From: Iamia sp038233075 | Lineage (GTDB): Bacteria; Actinomycetota; Acidimicrobiia; Acidimicrobiales; Iamiaceae | Length of the DNA: 64,000 nucleotides | Reading direction: 5' to 3' | Assembly: GCA_038233075.1 (NCBI GenBank) | Contig: JBBSMQ010000015.1 | Span: 1 to 64,000 of the forward strand | Made by a program: the position numbers and the translations under genes | The notes under the pieces: generated by a model | The model's input: the letters and a program-made list of their open reading frames with translations, nothing else | The model's database searches: none | Told to the model about the DNA's origin: nothing | In this document: in pieces, positions 1 to 7,922 of the stretch | How positions within the stretch are numbered: the stretch's first letter is position 1 | Layout of the letters: every line of letters starts with the position of its first letter

Positions 1-118
1 CGCCGCCATCCGCAGCTACGCCCACACCGCCGCCAAACACGGCCTCGACCAGCTCGACGTCCTCACCCAACTCTTCGAAGGCCAACCCTGGACCCCACCC
101 CCCACCGGCCCACCCTGA
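1..118 (+). CDS. IS66-like transposase, C-terminal tail (cut by window edge)
   Basis: An open frame enters from the left edge (first full codon at base 2) and stops at TGA 116-118. It gives about 38 residues containing IRSYAHTAAKHG, LDQLDVLTQLF and GQPWTPP. Ordered motifs of this kind (IRSY..TA.K.G, then L..L, then PW.PP) are typical of the C-terminal end of IS66-family transposases. The assignment rests on this short tail only. It fits the decayed and rearranged character of the next 8 kb. Whether the element upstream is intact cannot be seen. Confidence 0.55.
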   Translation, partial: AAIRSYAHTAAKHGLDQLDVLTQLFEGQPWTPPPTGPP

Positions 119-300
119 CCCCCAAGACCTGAACAGTTACGTCCTTCGGTGCCACCTGGAGCCGCGAGCGCCCCACCGCCAAGGTCAGGCAACGACCTGC
201 GTCCTGGTCGCTCAGAGCGTCCTACGCCGGGCGCCGATAGCGGCCCGGATGATGAGGGGATGCCCGACGCCAGCGAATCGGGATCAGGCGGCTGGGGTCG

Positions 301-360
301 TGTTCGAGGTCGTGTCCGAGGTCGTGCCCGAGGTCGTGCTAGAGGTCGTGCTGGAGGTCG
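301..360 (+). repeat. 12-bp tandem repeat, five copies
   Basis: Five consecutive 12-bp units of the form TGNNNGAGGTCG fill 301-360 exactly. The middle positions vary (TTC, TCC, CCC, CTA, CTG) while the GAGGTCGTG core is constant. Variation is confined to three adjacent positions, which could reflect former codons, but no gene is recognised on either strand. Confidence 0.75.
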
Positions 361-474
361 TGGGCCGGGCAAGAAGCCCTGGTCAGCGCGGCCCTGGGAG
401 CAACTGCTGTCACATCGATCGTGGAGAGAGCTTCGCTCCCGAGTGAAGGACGCAGACAATCGCCCTGTTCGCAT

Positions 475-490
475 ATTTCGTTGGCGAAAT
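475..490. promoter_or_regulatory. Palindrome upstream of antitoxin remnant, probable operator
   Basis: ATTTCGTTGGCGAAAT is a perfect 6-bp inverted repeat with a 4-base centre. It is notably AT-rich for this region and lies 12 bases before the putative antitoxin ATG at 503. Toxin-antitoxin operons are commonly autoregulated by the antitoxin at such a palindrome. The role is inferred from position and symmetry. Confidence 0.5.
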
Positions 491-502
491 AGGCTCGGCG
501 GC

Positions 503-908
503 ATGCCTGCGCTGACGGCCGAGGAACGGGATGGAGCCTGGCAGGCCCTCGGTCGGGTCGGCGGCCGTCCTCGGATGATCGGTGGTGATGGGAAGCCGTC
601 GACCTGCCCGATTCGATCGCCGAGGCGCTCGCGGAGGTCCTGGAGGCCTTCGCTGAAGGCGATCGACCCCATGTCGTGCGCTCGTCCTGCGATCTCACCA
701 CTGAGCAGGCCGCCGCCCTCCTCGGGGTCTCCCGCCCAACCGTCGTCAGGATCATCGACAGCGACAAGCTTTTAGCGCGCAAGGTCGGCACCCACCGTCG
801 GCTGGCGCTGAGAGATGTACTCGCGTATCAGGCGCTGTCGACCAGCCGCCGCCGAGATGCCCTCGAGAGGATGACCCGCCAAGCCGAGGCGCTTTTCTCT
901 ACGACTGA
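503..908 (+). pseudogene. Excisionase/MerR-type HTH antitoxin remnant, two frameshifts
   Basis: Three frames join into one recognisable protein. The first begins at ATG 503 (MPALTAEERDGAWQALG) and runs to about 590. The second covers VDLPDSIAEALAEVLEAFAE and then the helix-turn-helix LTTEQAAALLGVSRPTVVRI with the wing KVGTHRRLALRDVLAYQ. The last shifts back near 896 to give LYD and TGA 906-908. Small proteins of this build are antitoxins normally followed by a PIN-domain toxin. No PIN toxin follows here. Each frame change needs one inserted or deleted base, so the gene is either decayed or carries sequencing errors. The palindrome at 475-490 is its likely operator. Confidence 0.6.
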
Positions 909-1272
909 CGGCGCACGACCTCGCGCAGGTGTCCCGCAGGGAAACCTGCAAATGTGTGCGCGCCGGATCTGGCCTTCTGCGGGCGCGAGGTCGTGCGTCG
1001 AGAGGGGGGCTTCCGGGCGGCGCTGCCGGCACCCGAGGCGCCGTGCGACCGTTCGTGCGAGGGATCGTGCGCCGGCAAGAAGCCCTTGTCTGCGGGCATC
1101 GAGGCGGTCGGCATCGCAGTGACCATGAGAGGCGCGTCCCGCCCATGCCGAACGTCGCCCGAGCCCAGTCGCTCAGGCGCCAACCGCCGCTGCAGGTTGC
1201 GCTCGGCGCTCCTCGTTCGCGCTGATCACCAGAGCCGCGCCCGGGATCCACCCCGCACCTCAGGGGGTTCGG
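909..1272. other. Gene-free spacer
   Basis: 364 bases with no supported gene on either strand. The PIN toxin expected after the antitoxin remnant is absent. No repeat or hairpin stands out. Confidence 0.5.
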
Positions 1273-2817
1273 TCAGACCGTTTCGAGTCGTTGAGCGTCC
1301 ATGGCCTCGGCGTAGGCGGCCTCGAACAGCGGCACCTGCGAGGTCCAGGATAGGTTCGCGACCGCGTGGCGATGGGCGGATCGGCCTCGCTGTGCGAGGC
1401 CGTTGGGATCGTCGGCGACGTGCACCAGGGCGGCGGCGAGGGCTTCCAGGTCGTCGGGGGGAACGAGCCAGCCGGTGAGTTCGGAAGGATCGAGGTTGAC
1501 CATGGTTGGGAACCCGCCGCTGAGGGTGGCGAGCACGGGGAGCCCCGTCGCCATGGCTTCGAGTGCGGTCCCGGGGAACGAGTCGTTCACCGAGGCCATC
1601 ACCAGGGCATCGGCGGCGGCGAGGCCCTCGGGAAGGTCGTCATGGCCGCGCCAGCCGGCGAAGAAGATGCCGTCGCCGCCGACCTCGTGCGCCACGTCGA
1701 CGGGGTGCTCGCCTTCCCACTCGCCGGGGTGGCCTCCCCAGATCAAGAGCGAGATCGGGCGGGCGCTTCGGTCCCGGGCCCGGGCGAACGCCCGGATCAT
1801 CAGCGGTACCCGCTTGGCTTCGGTGAAGCGGCCGACGTAGATGAACACGGGATTGTCGCCGTCGGGGCCGAGCAGACGGTCGAGGTCGGCATCGGTGTAG
1901 GCCATCGAGCCCGGGCGCCCGCTGGTGTCCCAGCCGTGTGGGTCCTCGACCAGCCACCGGCGGAAGAGCGCTCGTCGACGGTGCCGCTCGAGGTCCGCCG
2001 GATGGAACCGGTGGGTGTCCACCCCGGTGGCGATGGCGGTCACCTGGGAAGGGGCGACCCCGAGCAACCGAATGGCGGTGACCCGATCGGACGGAGACAC
2101 GGTGACGAGGTGATCGGCCTGCCGGGCTTGGCGGACCAGGTGGTTGCGCCAGTGTTCACCGAAGCGCCACTGGCTCCAGCGGGTCGAGGCCAGGACCTTT
2201 CGTTGGCCGTCGTCGAGTTGCCCGAGGTCGAGGTCGAGGTCGGCGTCGCCCTCGGCTTGGCCCATCGTGTCGAGCGTCTCTCCGAGCCGGTGGGCGATCT
2301 CGGCCCGTTCGTCCACCGCTTCGATGAACTTCAGCTCGGTCCCGTGGAGGTGCGCCAGCACCGGTATCTGTGGCCAACGGGTGGTGACCGCGTCGAGCTG
2401 GGCGGTGAGGTGGTGCAGGTGGGCCACCTCGGTCCGGTCGTCGATCGCCCGAGCGAACGGTTGCGACCAGGACTCGGCGAGCTGGGCTGCGTGCTGTGGC
2501 GCGACCGCGGCGAGCAACTGGTCAGGGACGTCGGCGCGGTCCTCATAGGACGGGTGCATCGGATCGGCGACGGAGAACACGTCGCCGCCGGCCTCATAAG
2601 CCGTCCGCGACGGGGTGTAGTCGACATCGACGACATCGAGGCCCTCGAAGAACGTGCGGGCATGGGTGTCCTCGCCCGGAGAGCCGAGCGACCCCGCCAC
2701 CAGTGACCCGGTCCAACCGTCCTCCGCCAACGCTGCCATGAGGTAGCGGGCCACCTGCGCCGATCCACCTCGCGGATAGAACTGGAGCCCCATCACCAGC
2801 TTCCGGTCCGACACCAC
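1273..2817 (-). CDS. Glycosyltransferase family 4
   Basis: 514-residue cytoplasmic GT-B glycosyltransferase expected to transfer a sugar from a nucleotide-activated donor. The N-terminal domain starts with a glycine-rich loop (FYPRGGSAQVARYL, residues 14-26) typical of GT4 acceptor domains. The donor domain shows YVGRFTEAKR (327-336) and the conserved DSFPGTALEAMATG segment (412-425), which contains the family E-x7-E signature. Two in-frame GTG codons (2817 and 2814) could start it; the first is used. It stands alone between a gene-poor stretch and the divergent aldo/keto reductase. Donor and acceptor cannot be read from sequence. Confidence 0.85.
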   Translation of the reverse strand: MVSDRKLVMGLQFYPRGGSAQVARYLMAALAEDGWTGSLVAGSLGSPGEDTHARTFFEGLDVVDVDYTPSRTAYEAGGDVFSVADPMHPSYEDRADVPDQLLAAVAPQHAAQLAESWSQPFARAIDDRTEVAHLHHLTAQLDAVTTRWPQIPVLAHLHGTELKFIEAVDERAEIAHRLGETLDTMGQAEGDADLDLDLGQLDDGQRKVLASTRWSQWRFGEHWRNHLVRQARQADHLVTVSPSDRVTAIRLLGVAPSQVTAIATGVDTHRFHPADLERHRRRALFRRWLVEDPHGWDTSGRPGSMAYTDADLDRLLGPDGDNPVFIYVGRFTEAKRVPLMIRAFARARDRSARPISLLIWGGHPGEWEGEHPVDVAHEVGGDGIFFAGWRGHDDLPEGLAAADALVMASVNDSFPGTALEAMATGLPVLATLSGGFPTMVNLDPSELTGWLVPPDDLEALAAALVHVADDPNGLAQRGRSAHRHAVANLSWTSQVPLFEAAYAEAMDAQRLETV

Positions 2818-2908
2818 CCCACGGTAGGTGACCGTGGTTCTGGTGGACCCAGCCGACCGTGCCCCGGTATGGCATCCCGCGAAGTTCCCGAGGGACGCCC
2901 ATGTGATA

Positions 2909-2936
2909 GGTGATATGTCTGATTCGCGATGTCACC
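2909..2936. promoter_or_regulatory. Imperfect inverted repeat in divergent promoter region
   Basis: GGTGATAT (2909-2916) and ATGTCACC (2929-2936) form an 8-bp inverted repeat with one mismatch and a 12-base centre. It lies between the divergent glycosyltransferase and aldo/keto reductase genes in a locally AT-richer patch. A regulator binding site is possible; no regulator gene is adjacent. Confidence 0.3.
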
Positions 2937-3110
2937 CTACGAACTGCGCTCGGCGCGACAAGAGAGTGGCCTCGGCCTGGCCGCAGTGGCCGCCTCCACC
3001 GCGGGCTGAGCCTGGATCGACCGAGCAAGTGGCGGTCTGACGCCCCGGCGCCCACGGCCGAGGTCGATCGCCTCGCCGGAACCGGTGGCGTCGTGGATAC
3101 GTTGCCCGCC

Positions 3111-4163
3111 ATGGACCATCGCAACCTCGGCCACACCGGCATGCACGTCAGCTCGCTCTGCCTGGGGGCGATGATGTTCGGCGCCTTCGGCGAGCGCGAC
3201 CACGACACCTCGATCGGCATCATCCACCGCGCCCTCGATGCCGGGATCAACTTCGTCGACACCGCCGACATCTACTCGCAGGGCGAGTCGGAGGTCATCG
3301 TGGGCAAGGCCCTGGCCGACGGGCGCCGTGACGACGTCATCCTCGCCACCAAGTTCCACGGCCCCATGGACGTGCCGCTCGGTCAGGAGGGCGACCCCAA
3401 CAAGCGCGGCAACTCCCGCCGGTGGATCATGAAGGCGGTCGAGGACAGCCTGCGACGGCTGCAGACCGACTGGATCGACCTGTACCAGGTGCACCGGCCC
3501 GACACCGGCACCGACGACGGCGAGACGATCGCCGCTCTCACCGACCTCCAGCGCCAAGGCAAGATCCGGGCCTTCGGGTCCTCCACCTTCCCGGCCCATC
3601 GGGTCGTCGAAGGCCAGTGGGTCTCAGAACGCCGCGGGCTCGGCCGGTTCGTGACCGAGCAGCCGCCGTACTCGCTGCTGGTGCGGGGGATCGAGGCCGA
3701 CGTCCTCCCGGTCGCCGAGCAGTACCGGATGGGGGTCATCCCGTGGAGTCCGCTGGCGGGCGGGTGGTTGACGGGCCGGTTCCGCAAGGGCCAGGAGGTC
3801 CCCGAGACCCACCGCGGCCGGCTGATGCCGGACCGCTTCGACCTCGACGCTCCCGCCAATGTGGCCAAGCTCGACGCGGTCGAGGCCCTCACCGTGCTGG
3901 CCGAGGAATCGGACATGTCGCTCATCCACCTGGCGATCGCCTTCGTGAGGCAGCACCCGGCCGTCACCGCGCCGATCATCGGCCCGCGCACGATGGAGCA
4001 CCTCGAGTCCCAGCTCGGTGCCGCCGAGGCGACCCTCACCGCCGACGTCCTCGACCGAATCGATGAGATCGTCCCCCCGGGCGTGAACGTGTCCCACGAC
4101 GACGGCGGCTACGTGCCCGACGCCCTCCAGGACCCGTTCCTGCGGCGCCGCCGCACCGCCTGA
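3111..4163 (+). CDS. Aldo/keto reductase
   Basis: 350-residue (alpha/beta)8 NADPH-dependent oxidoreductase of the aldo/keto reductase superfamily, in the Tas/YajO-like group (SLCLGAMMFGAFGE at the N terminus). The catalytic tetrad is visible: Asp50 and Tyr55 in NFVDTADIYSQGESE, Lys81 in ILATKFHG and His128 in DLYQVHRPD. The frame is open further upstream to 2910, but ATG 3111 gives the standard family N terminus (MDHRNLGHTGMHVS). The substrate is unknown; the family reduces aldehydes and ketones. It is a single-gene unit followed by a decayed region. Confidence 0.9.
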   Translation: MDHRNLGHTGMHVSSLCLGAMMFGAFGERDHDTSIGIIHRALDAGINFVDTADIYSQGESEVIVGKALADGRRDDVILATKFHGPMDVPLGQEGDPNKRGNSRRWIMKAVEDSLRRLQTDWIDLYQVHRPDTGTDDGETIAALTDLQRQGKIRAFGSSTFPAHRVVEGQWVSERRGLGRFVTEQPPYSLLVRGIEADVLPVAEQYRMGVIPWSPLAGGWLTGRFRKGQEVPETHRGRLMPDRFDLDAPANVAKLDAVEALTVLAEESDMSLIHLAIAFVRQHPAVTAPIIGPRTMEHLESQLGAAEATLTADVLDRIDEIVPPGVNVSHDDGGYVPDALQDPFLRRRRTA

Positions 4164-4479
4164 GCCGACCCCCCGACTCGCTCCGGCGACGAGGGCGAGG
4201 TCCACGTCGGTCGAAGCACGACCCGCGGCCCGCCGCAGGTGGCGCGCGACGCCCTCGACACCGCCGGGCTGAGCCCTGGTCACGGGGCCTGACCCCGGCA
4301 GCATCGGGCATGCCCCAGGTCTGCGCGCGCCCTCCATCGCGCCGCCCCACGAGGTCACGCTCCGGGCCGCGGCCGAGCCGCGTCGGAGGGCTCAGGGTCG
4401 AGGGTCGGCCCATTCTCGCCACCGACGCTGATCTTCGCCGGTGACCCGGTCGAGCCGTTCCTCGCTCTCGTGGTGGATG
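4164..4479. other. Gene-free spacer
   Basis: 316 bases after the aldo/keto reductase with no supported gene. The downstream end of the GGDEF remnant borders it. No repeat was noticed. Confidence 0.45.
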
Positions 4480-5088
4480 TCATCGACGGGCCGCACGGCG
4501 ACTCGATCGTCCACCTTGACGTCGTCGGGGTGCCAGACCAGGCGATCGATGAGCTTCGCCTCGCCCGACCCCTGCCGGGATGGCGTCGCACCAAGGCGCC
4601 CCGGCGGAGTCCGGTTCGGTACGACTCCGGTACCGGGCGGCGCCCTGTGTCGCATCGGCGCGCGGAGCGTTGACGACCTGGTTGCGGCCTTGCTGCTTCG
4701 CCTCGTACATCGCGGCATCGGCGCGGGTGACCCAGGCGGCCACGGTGTCCCCGGGCCGCACCTCGGCGACGCCGACCGAACGTAGCCCGCGGACTCGAAC
4801 GCCAGCTGCTCAGGACTGGATTGCAGCAGCAACGTCCAGCCGGTGGTCGTGGCCACCGCCTGCACCAGGAACACCCTTCCGGCGCCGATCGGGCTCAACC
4901 GGTCGGTGCGCAGGGCCCACAGGGTTCCGGCGAGGACCCCCCAGCGAAACCGGCAAGGTCGTCAGCACCGGGAGGCTGCCGTCCGCGGACAGCGCTTCCA
5001 CGGGGGCGGCGACCAGCACCGCGATGAGCAGCCAGGACATCGTCCTTCGGGTGAGTCGCCCGGACATCAGTGCGTCGGCGACGGCCAT
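4480..5088 (-). pseudogene. Membrane GGDEF (diguanylate cyclase-like) gene remnant
   Basis: Three minus-strand frames connect into a degraded signalling protein. From ATG 5086-5088 there is a membrane-like N terminus (MSWLLIAVLVAAPVEAL, then a second hydrophobic stretch). A shift leads to RVFLVQAVATTTGWTLLLQ. A further shift near 4760 leads to VGVAEVRPGDTVAAWV and then RADAAMYEAKQQGRNQVV, the signature C-terminal end of GGDEF domains. The catalytic GG(D/E)EF core is missing, so an internal deletion must have occurred. Diguanylate cyclases make the second messenger c-di-GMP from two GTP; this copy cannot be active. Confidence 0.65.
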
Positions 5089-5402
5089 CGGTCCTTCCGA
5101 TCGGCAGGCGCGGTCTCGACTTGAGGGTCGCAGTGGCGCGTGGACGTCGGCGCCAGGCCCGGCTGACCACGGGGACGACTCGCCGTGGCGATGGGCGGGT
5201 GATCTCGTCCCCCCCGGAAGACAGGTAGGTTGCCGGCATCGAGCACGTCAGCCCCGGCACGCTGGTCGATGCCCTGCGCTCCCACACGGCCGCGGATCGC
5301 TTCGCGGTCCTCGGTGAGGGCGACGGCGCCGGCGCCGTCGAGCTCGATGCCGGCACACCGGCCCCCGACGAGGCCGGGACCTGGGCCAGCCTTCCGTTTG
5401 TC

Positions 5403-6257
5403 GTGGTCGGCGTGGACCGATCGGGCGCCGGTGGCGATCCCGCCGCCGTGGCCCCGGGTTGGTGCGATCTCCTCGACGTCGTCGTCGACGCGTCGGGTCC
5501 TGACGTCGATGAGGTGGCGACGACGATGCGAGCGAACCCCATGGCGACCACCACCCTGGCGCTGCTCCTCCGAGGCGCCGAGCGACGCCCGGTCGCGGAA
5601 GGCCTGGCGGCCGAGTCGGCCGCTTTCTCCACCCTCCAGGGCGGGCCCGAGTTCGCTCGCTGGCGATCGGGCCATCGCCGCCGCCGCCGTGGCCGTTCCG
5701 ACGGAGATCAGCCTCGCGTTCGCTGCACCCGCGCCGGCACCACCCTGGAGATCACCCTCAACCGGCCCGACGCCCGCAACGCCCTCGACGCCCGCATGCG
5801 CGACGCGCTCCACGAGGCTCTCCTGGTGGCTGCGCTCGACCCCGACGTGGAGCGGATCGACCTCCGAGGCGATGGCCCCTCCTTCTGCGCCGGCGGGGAC
5901 CTCGACGAGATGGGCAGCCGGCCCGACGTCGCCACCGCCCACCTGGTCCGCCTCCTCCGCTCGCCCGCCCGGGCCTTGGCCACCGTCGGCGCCCGCACCA
6001 CGGCCCACCTGCACGGGGCTTGCGCCGGCTCCGGCATCGAGCTGCCCGCCTTCGCCGCTCAGGTCCGGGCCGCGCCCGACACCACCTTCGCCCTGCCCGA
6101 GGTCCACCTCGGCCTCATCCCCGGAGCCGGCGGGACCGTCAGCCTCCCGGCCCGGATCGGCCGCCACCGCACGGCGTGGCTGGCCCTCACCGGCCGGTCC
6201 ATCGACGCGACCACCGCCTGCGCCTGGGGCCTCGCCGACGCATCGTCGGTGCACTGA
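5403..6257 (+). CDS. Enoyl-CoA hydratase/isomerase (crotonase) family protein
   Basis: Crotonase-fold protein with an N-terminal extension. The core shows TLEITLNRPDARNALDARMR, then FCAGGDLDEMGS (oxyanion-hole region), then LHGACAGSGIELPAFA and FALPEVHLGLIPGAGGTVSL. The family acts on acyl-CoA thioesters by hydration, isomerisation or hydrolysis. GTG 5403 is the first conventional start in frame. Protein-like sequence of the same extension continues upstream without a stop to 5229 (a TAG precedes it), and that part has no ATG, GTG or TTG. The true start may be a rare codon, or the 5' end may be damaged. Its left neighbour is a pseudogene. Confidence 0.75.
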   Translation: MVGVDRSGAGGDPAAVAPGWCDLLDVVVDASGPDVDEVATTMRANPMATTTLALLLRGAERRPVAEGLAAESAAFSTLQGGPEFARWRSGHRRRRRGRSDGDQPRVRCTRAGTTLEITLNRPDARNALDARMRDALHEALLVAALDPDVERIDLRGDGPSFCAGGDLDEMGSRPDVATAHLVRLLRSPARALATVGARTTAHLHGACAGSGIELPAFAAQVRAAPDTTFALPEVHLGLIPGAGGTVSLPARIGRHRTAWLALTGRSIDATTACAWGLADASSVH

Positions 6258-6416
6258 CCCGTCGGCCACGACCGGCCACTCCGGGAGCTGTCGGGTCCGA
6301 CGCCCACGACGGGCGCGGCCGTGCTCGACGGCAGGGGTCAGGCGAGGCAGGCTGGACGGCACGACGCGCCTGCGGGCACGGCGGCGACTCACCCATCGAC
6401 ACGAGCGGACCCCAAC

Positions 6417-7151
6417 GTGGACCTCACCGGCCAGGCCATCATCGTCACCGGCTCTTCGAGTGGCATCGGTGAGGCCGTCGCGCGGCGCCTGGCCCGACTC
6501 GGCGCCGGCGTGGTGGTCAACTCGGCGACCTCGGTCGAGGCGGGCGAGGCCATCGCCGCGGAGCTCCCCGATGCGACCTACGTCCAGGGCGACATCGGCG
6601 AGCCGGCCACCGCCACCGCCCTCGTCGACGCCGCCCGGAAGCGTTGGGGTCGCCTCGACGGGCTGGTCAACAACGCGGGCGTGACCGTCGAGGTCCCCAT
6701 GCCCGACATCGCGGCGGTCACCCCCGCCCACTGGGACACGGTCCTGCGCACCAACGTGATCGGCACGTTCCTGGTCAGCCAGGCCGCCCTGCCCCTGCTG
6801 CAGGATGCGCCCGACGGCTGGATCACCAACATCACATCGATCGCCGGGGTCCGCCAGACCGGCAGCTCCCTGCCCTACGCCGTGTCGAAGGCGGCGCTCG
6901 ACCACCTCACGGCCATCCTGGCCAAGCACGCCGGCGGCCACGTCCGGGTGAACGCGGTGGCCCCGGGGCTGGTCGCCACACCCTGGACCGAGGACTGGGA
7001 CGAGCTGAAGGCGGGCGTCTCGGCCATCGCGCCGCTCGAGCGCGTGGCCACGCCCGACGACATCGCCGAGGCCTGCCTCAGCTTCGTCGCCACCCGCTAC
7101 GCCACCGGCCAGACCCTGCTCGTCGACGGCGGTCTCGGCCTCGTCATCTGA
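6417..7151 (+). CDS. Short-chain dehydrogenase/reductase (SDR)
   Basis: 244-residue classical SDR with a Rossmann fold. The cofactor motif is TGSSSGIGEA (residues 11-20), the NNAG motif is at 85-88, and the catalytic Ser141, Tyr154 and Lys158 sit in NITSIAGV and YAVSK. The C terminus GQTLLVDGGLG is typical of the family. GTG 6417 is chosen because it places the first beta strand (DLTGQAIIVTG) in the usual position; the frame is open upstream without family similarity. It oxidises or reduces a hydroxyl/keto substrate with NAD(P); the substrate is unknown. Confidence 0.9.
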   Translation: MDLTGQAIIVTGSSSGIGEAVARRLARLGAGVVVNSATSVEAGEAIAAELPDATYVQGDIGEPATATALVDAARKRWGRLDGLVNNAGVTVEVPMPDIAAVTPAHWDTVLRTNVIGTFLVSQAALPLLQDAPDGWITNITSIAGVRQTGSSLPYAVSKAALDHLTAILAKHAGGHVRVNAVAPGLVATPWTEDWDELKAGVSAIAPLERVATPDDIAEACLSFVATRYATGQTLLVDGGLGLVI

Positions 7152-7186
7152 TCGGTCAACAGCCGTCTCAGAGGCGGCGCGGATAG

Positions 7187-7323
7187 GTGGGCGTCCACAG
7201 AGCGTCGGAGCGCAGCCTCTGAGCAGCCTCGGCTGGCGCCTCGGCACCGTGCTGTCGCTGAGAGGCCTCGGGAGCGTCTCGTGCGACTTTGCCCCGTTGG
7301 CGCCCATCCGCTCGGCCTCTCAG
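7187..7323 (+). repeat. Intergenic palindromic repeat element, family shared with 53.25-53.41 kb
   Basis: The spacer after the SDR gene contains a large inverted repeat: CTGAGAGGCC (7258-7267) pairs perfectly with GGCCTCTCAG (7314-7323). Bases 7244-7310 align by eye, at roughly three quarters identity, with 53344-53410. The block GCCTCGGCTGGCGCCTCGGC at 7226-7245 recurs with one change at 53263-53282. A TGGGCGTCCA box precedes it in both places. This is a dispersed, non-coding, hairpin-forming repeat. Confidence 0.6.
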
Positions 7324-7562
7324 AGGGCGGTGGCTACGGGCCAGGCGGTGTAGAAGGCGCCCTCGATGTAGCCGACGGCGGCCCCGTCGCCGACGACGTG
7401 CACCTCGATGCCGAGCGCTCTGAGCTCGTCGGCGAGCGTCGAGCCGGCCTCGACCTCGCTGGCGATCACGACCGTGTCGGCGCCGACCCGTCGCTCCGAC
7501 CCGTCGACCCGGTAGGTGACGTGGTCGCGGGTGATCTCGATGATGATGGCGTCGCGCACCAG
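7320..7562 (-). pseudogene. C-terminal fragment of an FAD/NAD-dependent oxidoreductase (2,4-dienoyl-CoA reductase-like)
   Basis: The minus strand encodes IIIEITRDHVTYRVDGSERR, then GADTVVIAS, LADELRALGIEVHVVGDGAA and VGYIEGAFYTAWPVA, ending at a stop at 7320. This matches the end of the FAD/NAD-binding domain of Old-Yellow-Enzyme-fused dienoyl-CoA reductases, in which the VHVVGDGAA segment contacts FAD. Everything N-terminal to about residue 80 from the end is missing; similarity stops near 7562, where a fragment of a different gene begins on the plus strand. It cannot make an active enzyme. Confidence 0.6.
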
Positions 7563-7564
7563 CG

Positions 7565-7922
7565 TCAGCACCGACGCCGAAGACGTCGGCGACGGGGTCG
7601 TCGACGCGCTCGGCGAGTTCGGGGTCGAGCCCGTCGCCAACCTGGTCAGCGATGCCGCCGTCGGTGACATCACCGCCGAGGACAACGTGTGGGCCACCTT
7701 CGCCGAGCGCATCCGCCCCGACGGGGCCGACACCGTGCTCTTGGTGGGCAACGCCAGCGCGGGGACCCGCAACATCGCGGCCCAGGGCCTCGACGTCGAC
7801 ACCTGGGTCCTCGACTCGGAGACCCTGACCAACCTGGGCTCGTCGGTGACCCTCGAGGACGCCCGGGGGGCCTCTCGGCCGCCTCCCTCACCGGCCAGGA
7901 CCTCGGGGACGACGACACCACC
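7565..7922 (+). pseudogene. Fragment of ABC transporter substrate-binding protein (branched-chain amino acid type)
   Basis: The plus strand reads EDVGDGVVDALGEFGVEPVA, then AEDNVWATFAERI and GADTVLLVGNASAGTRNIAA, then VDTWVLDSETLTNLGSSVTL, which resembles the central part of LivJ-type periplasmic ligand-binding proteins. After a six-G run near 7870 the family sequence continues one frame over (SAASLTGQDLGDDDTTT). Both ends of the gene are missing. It merges at about 7920 with an ABC ATPase fragment. A continuous frame from 7516 to 8271 spans both pieces but is a chimera, not a real protein. Confidence 0.55.

Larger units (their letters stand above)
119..502. other. Non-coding stretch between transposase tail and antitoxin remnant
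   Basis: No convincing gene is visible. Open frames here are arginine- and proline-rich GC artefacts. The stretch holds a 12-bp tandem repeat array (301-360) and a palindrome (475-490), listed separately. Confidence 0.5.

Noticed and set aside
1366..2706. 446-codon plus-strand open frame
   Set aside because: Antisense to the GT4 gene, whose conserved motifs are clear on the minus strand.
5067..7307. 746-codon minus-strand open frame
   Set aside because: Antisense to the crotonase and SDR genes, with no recognisable motif.
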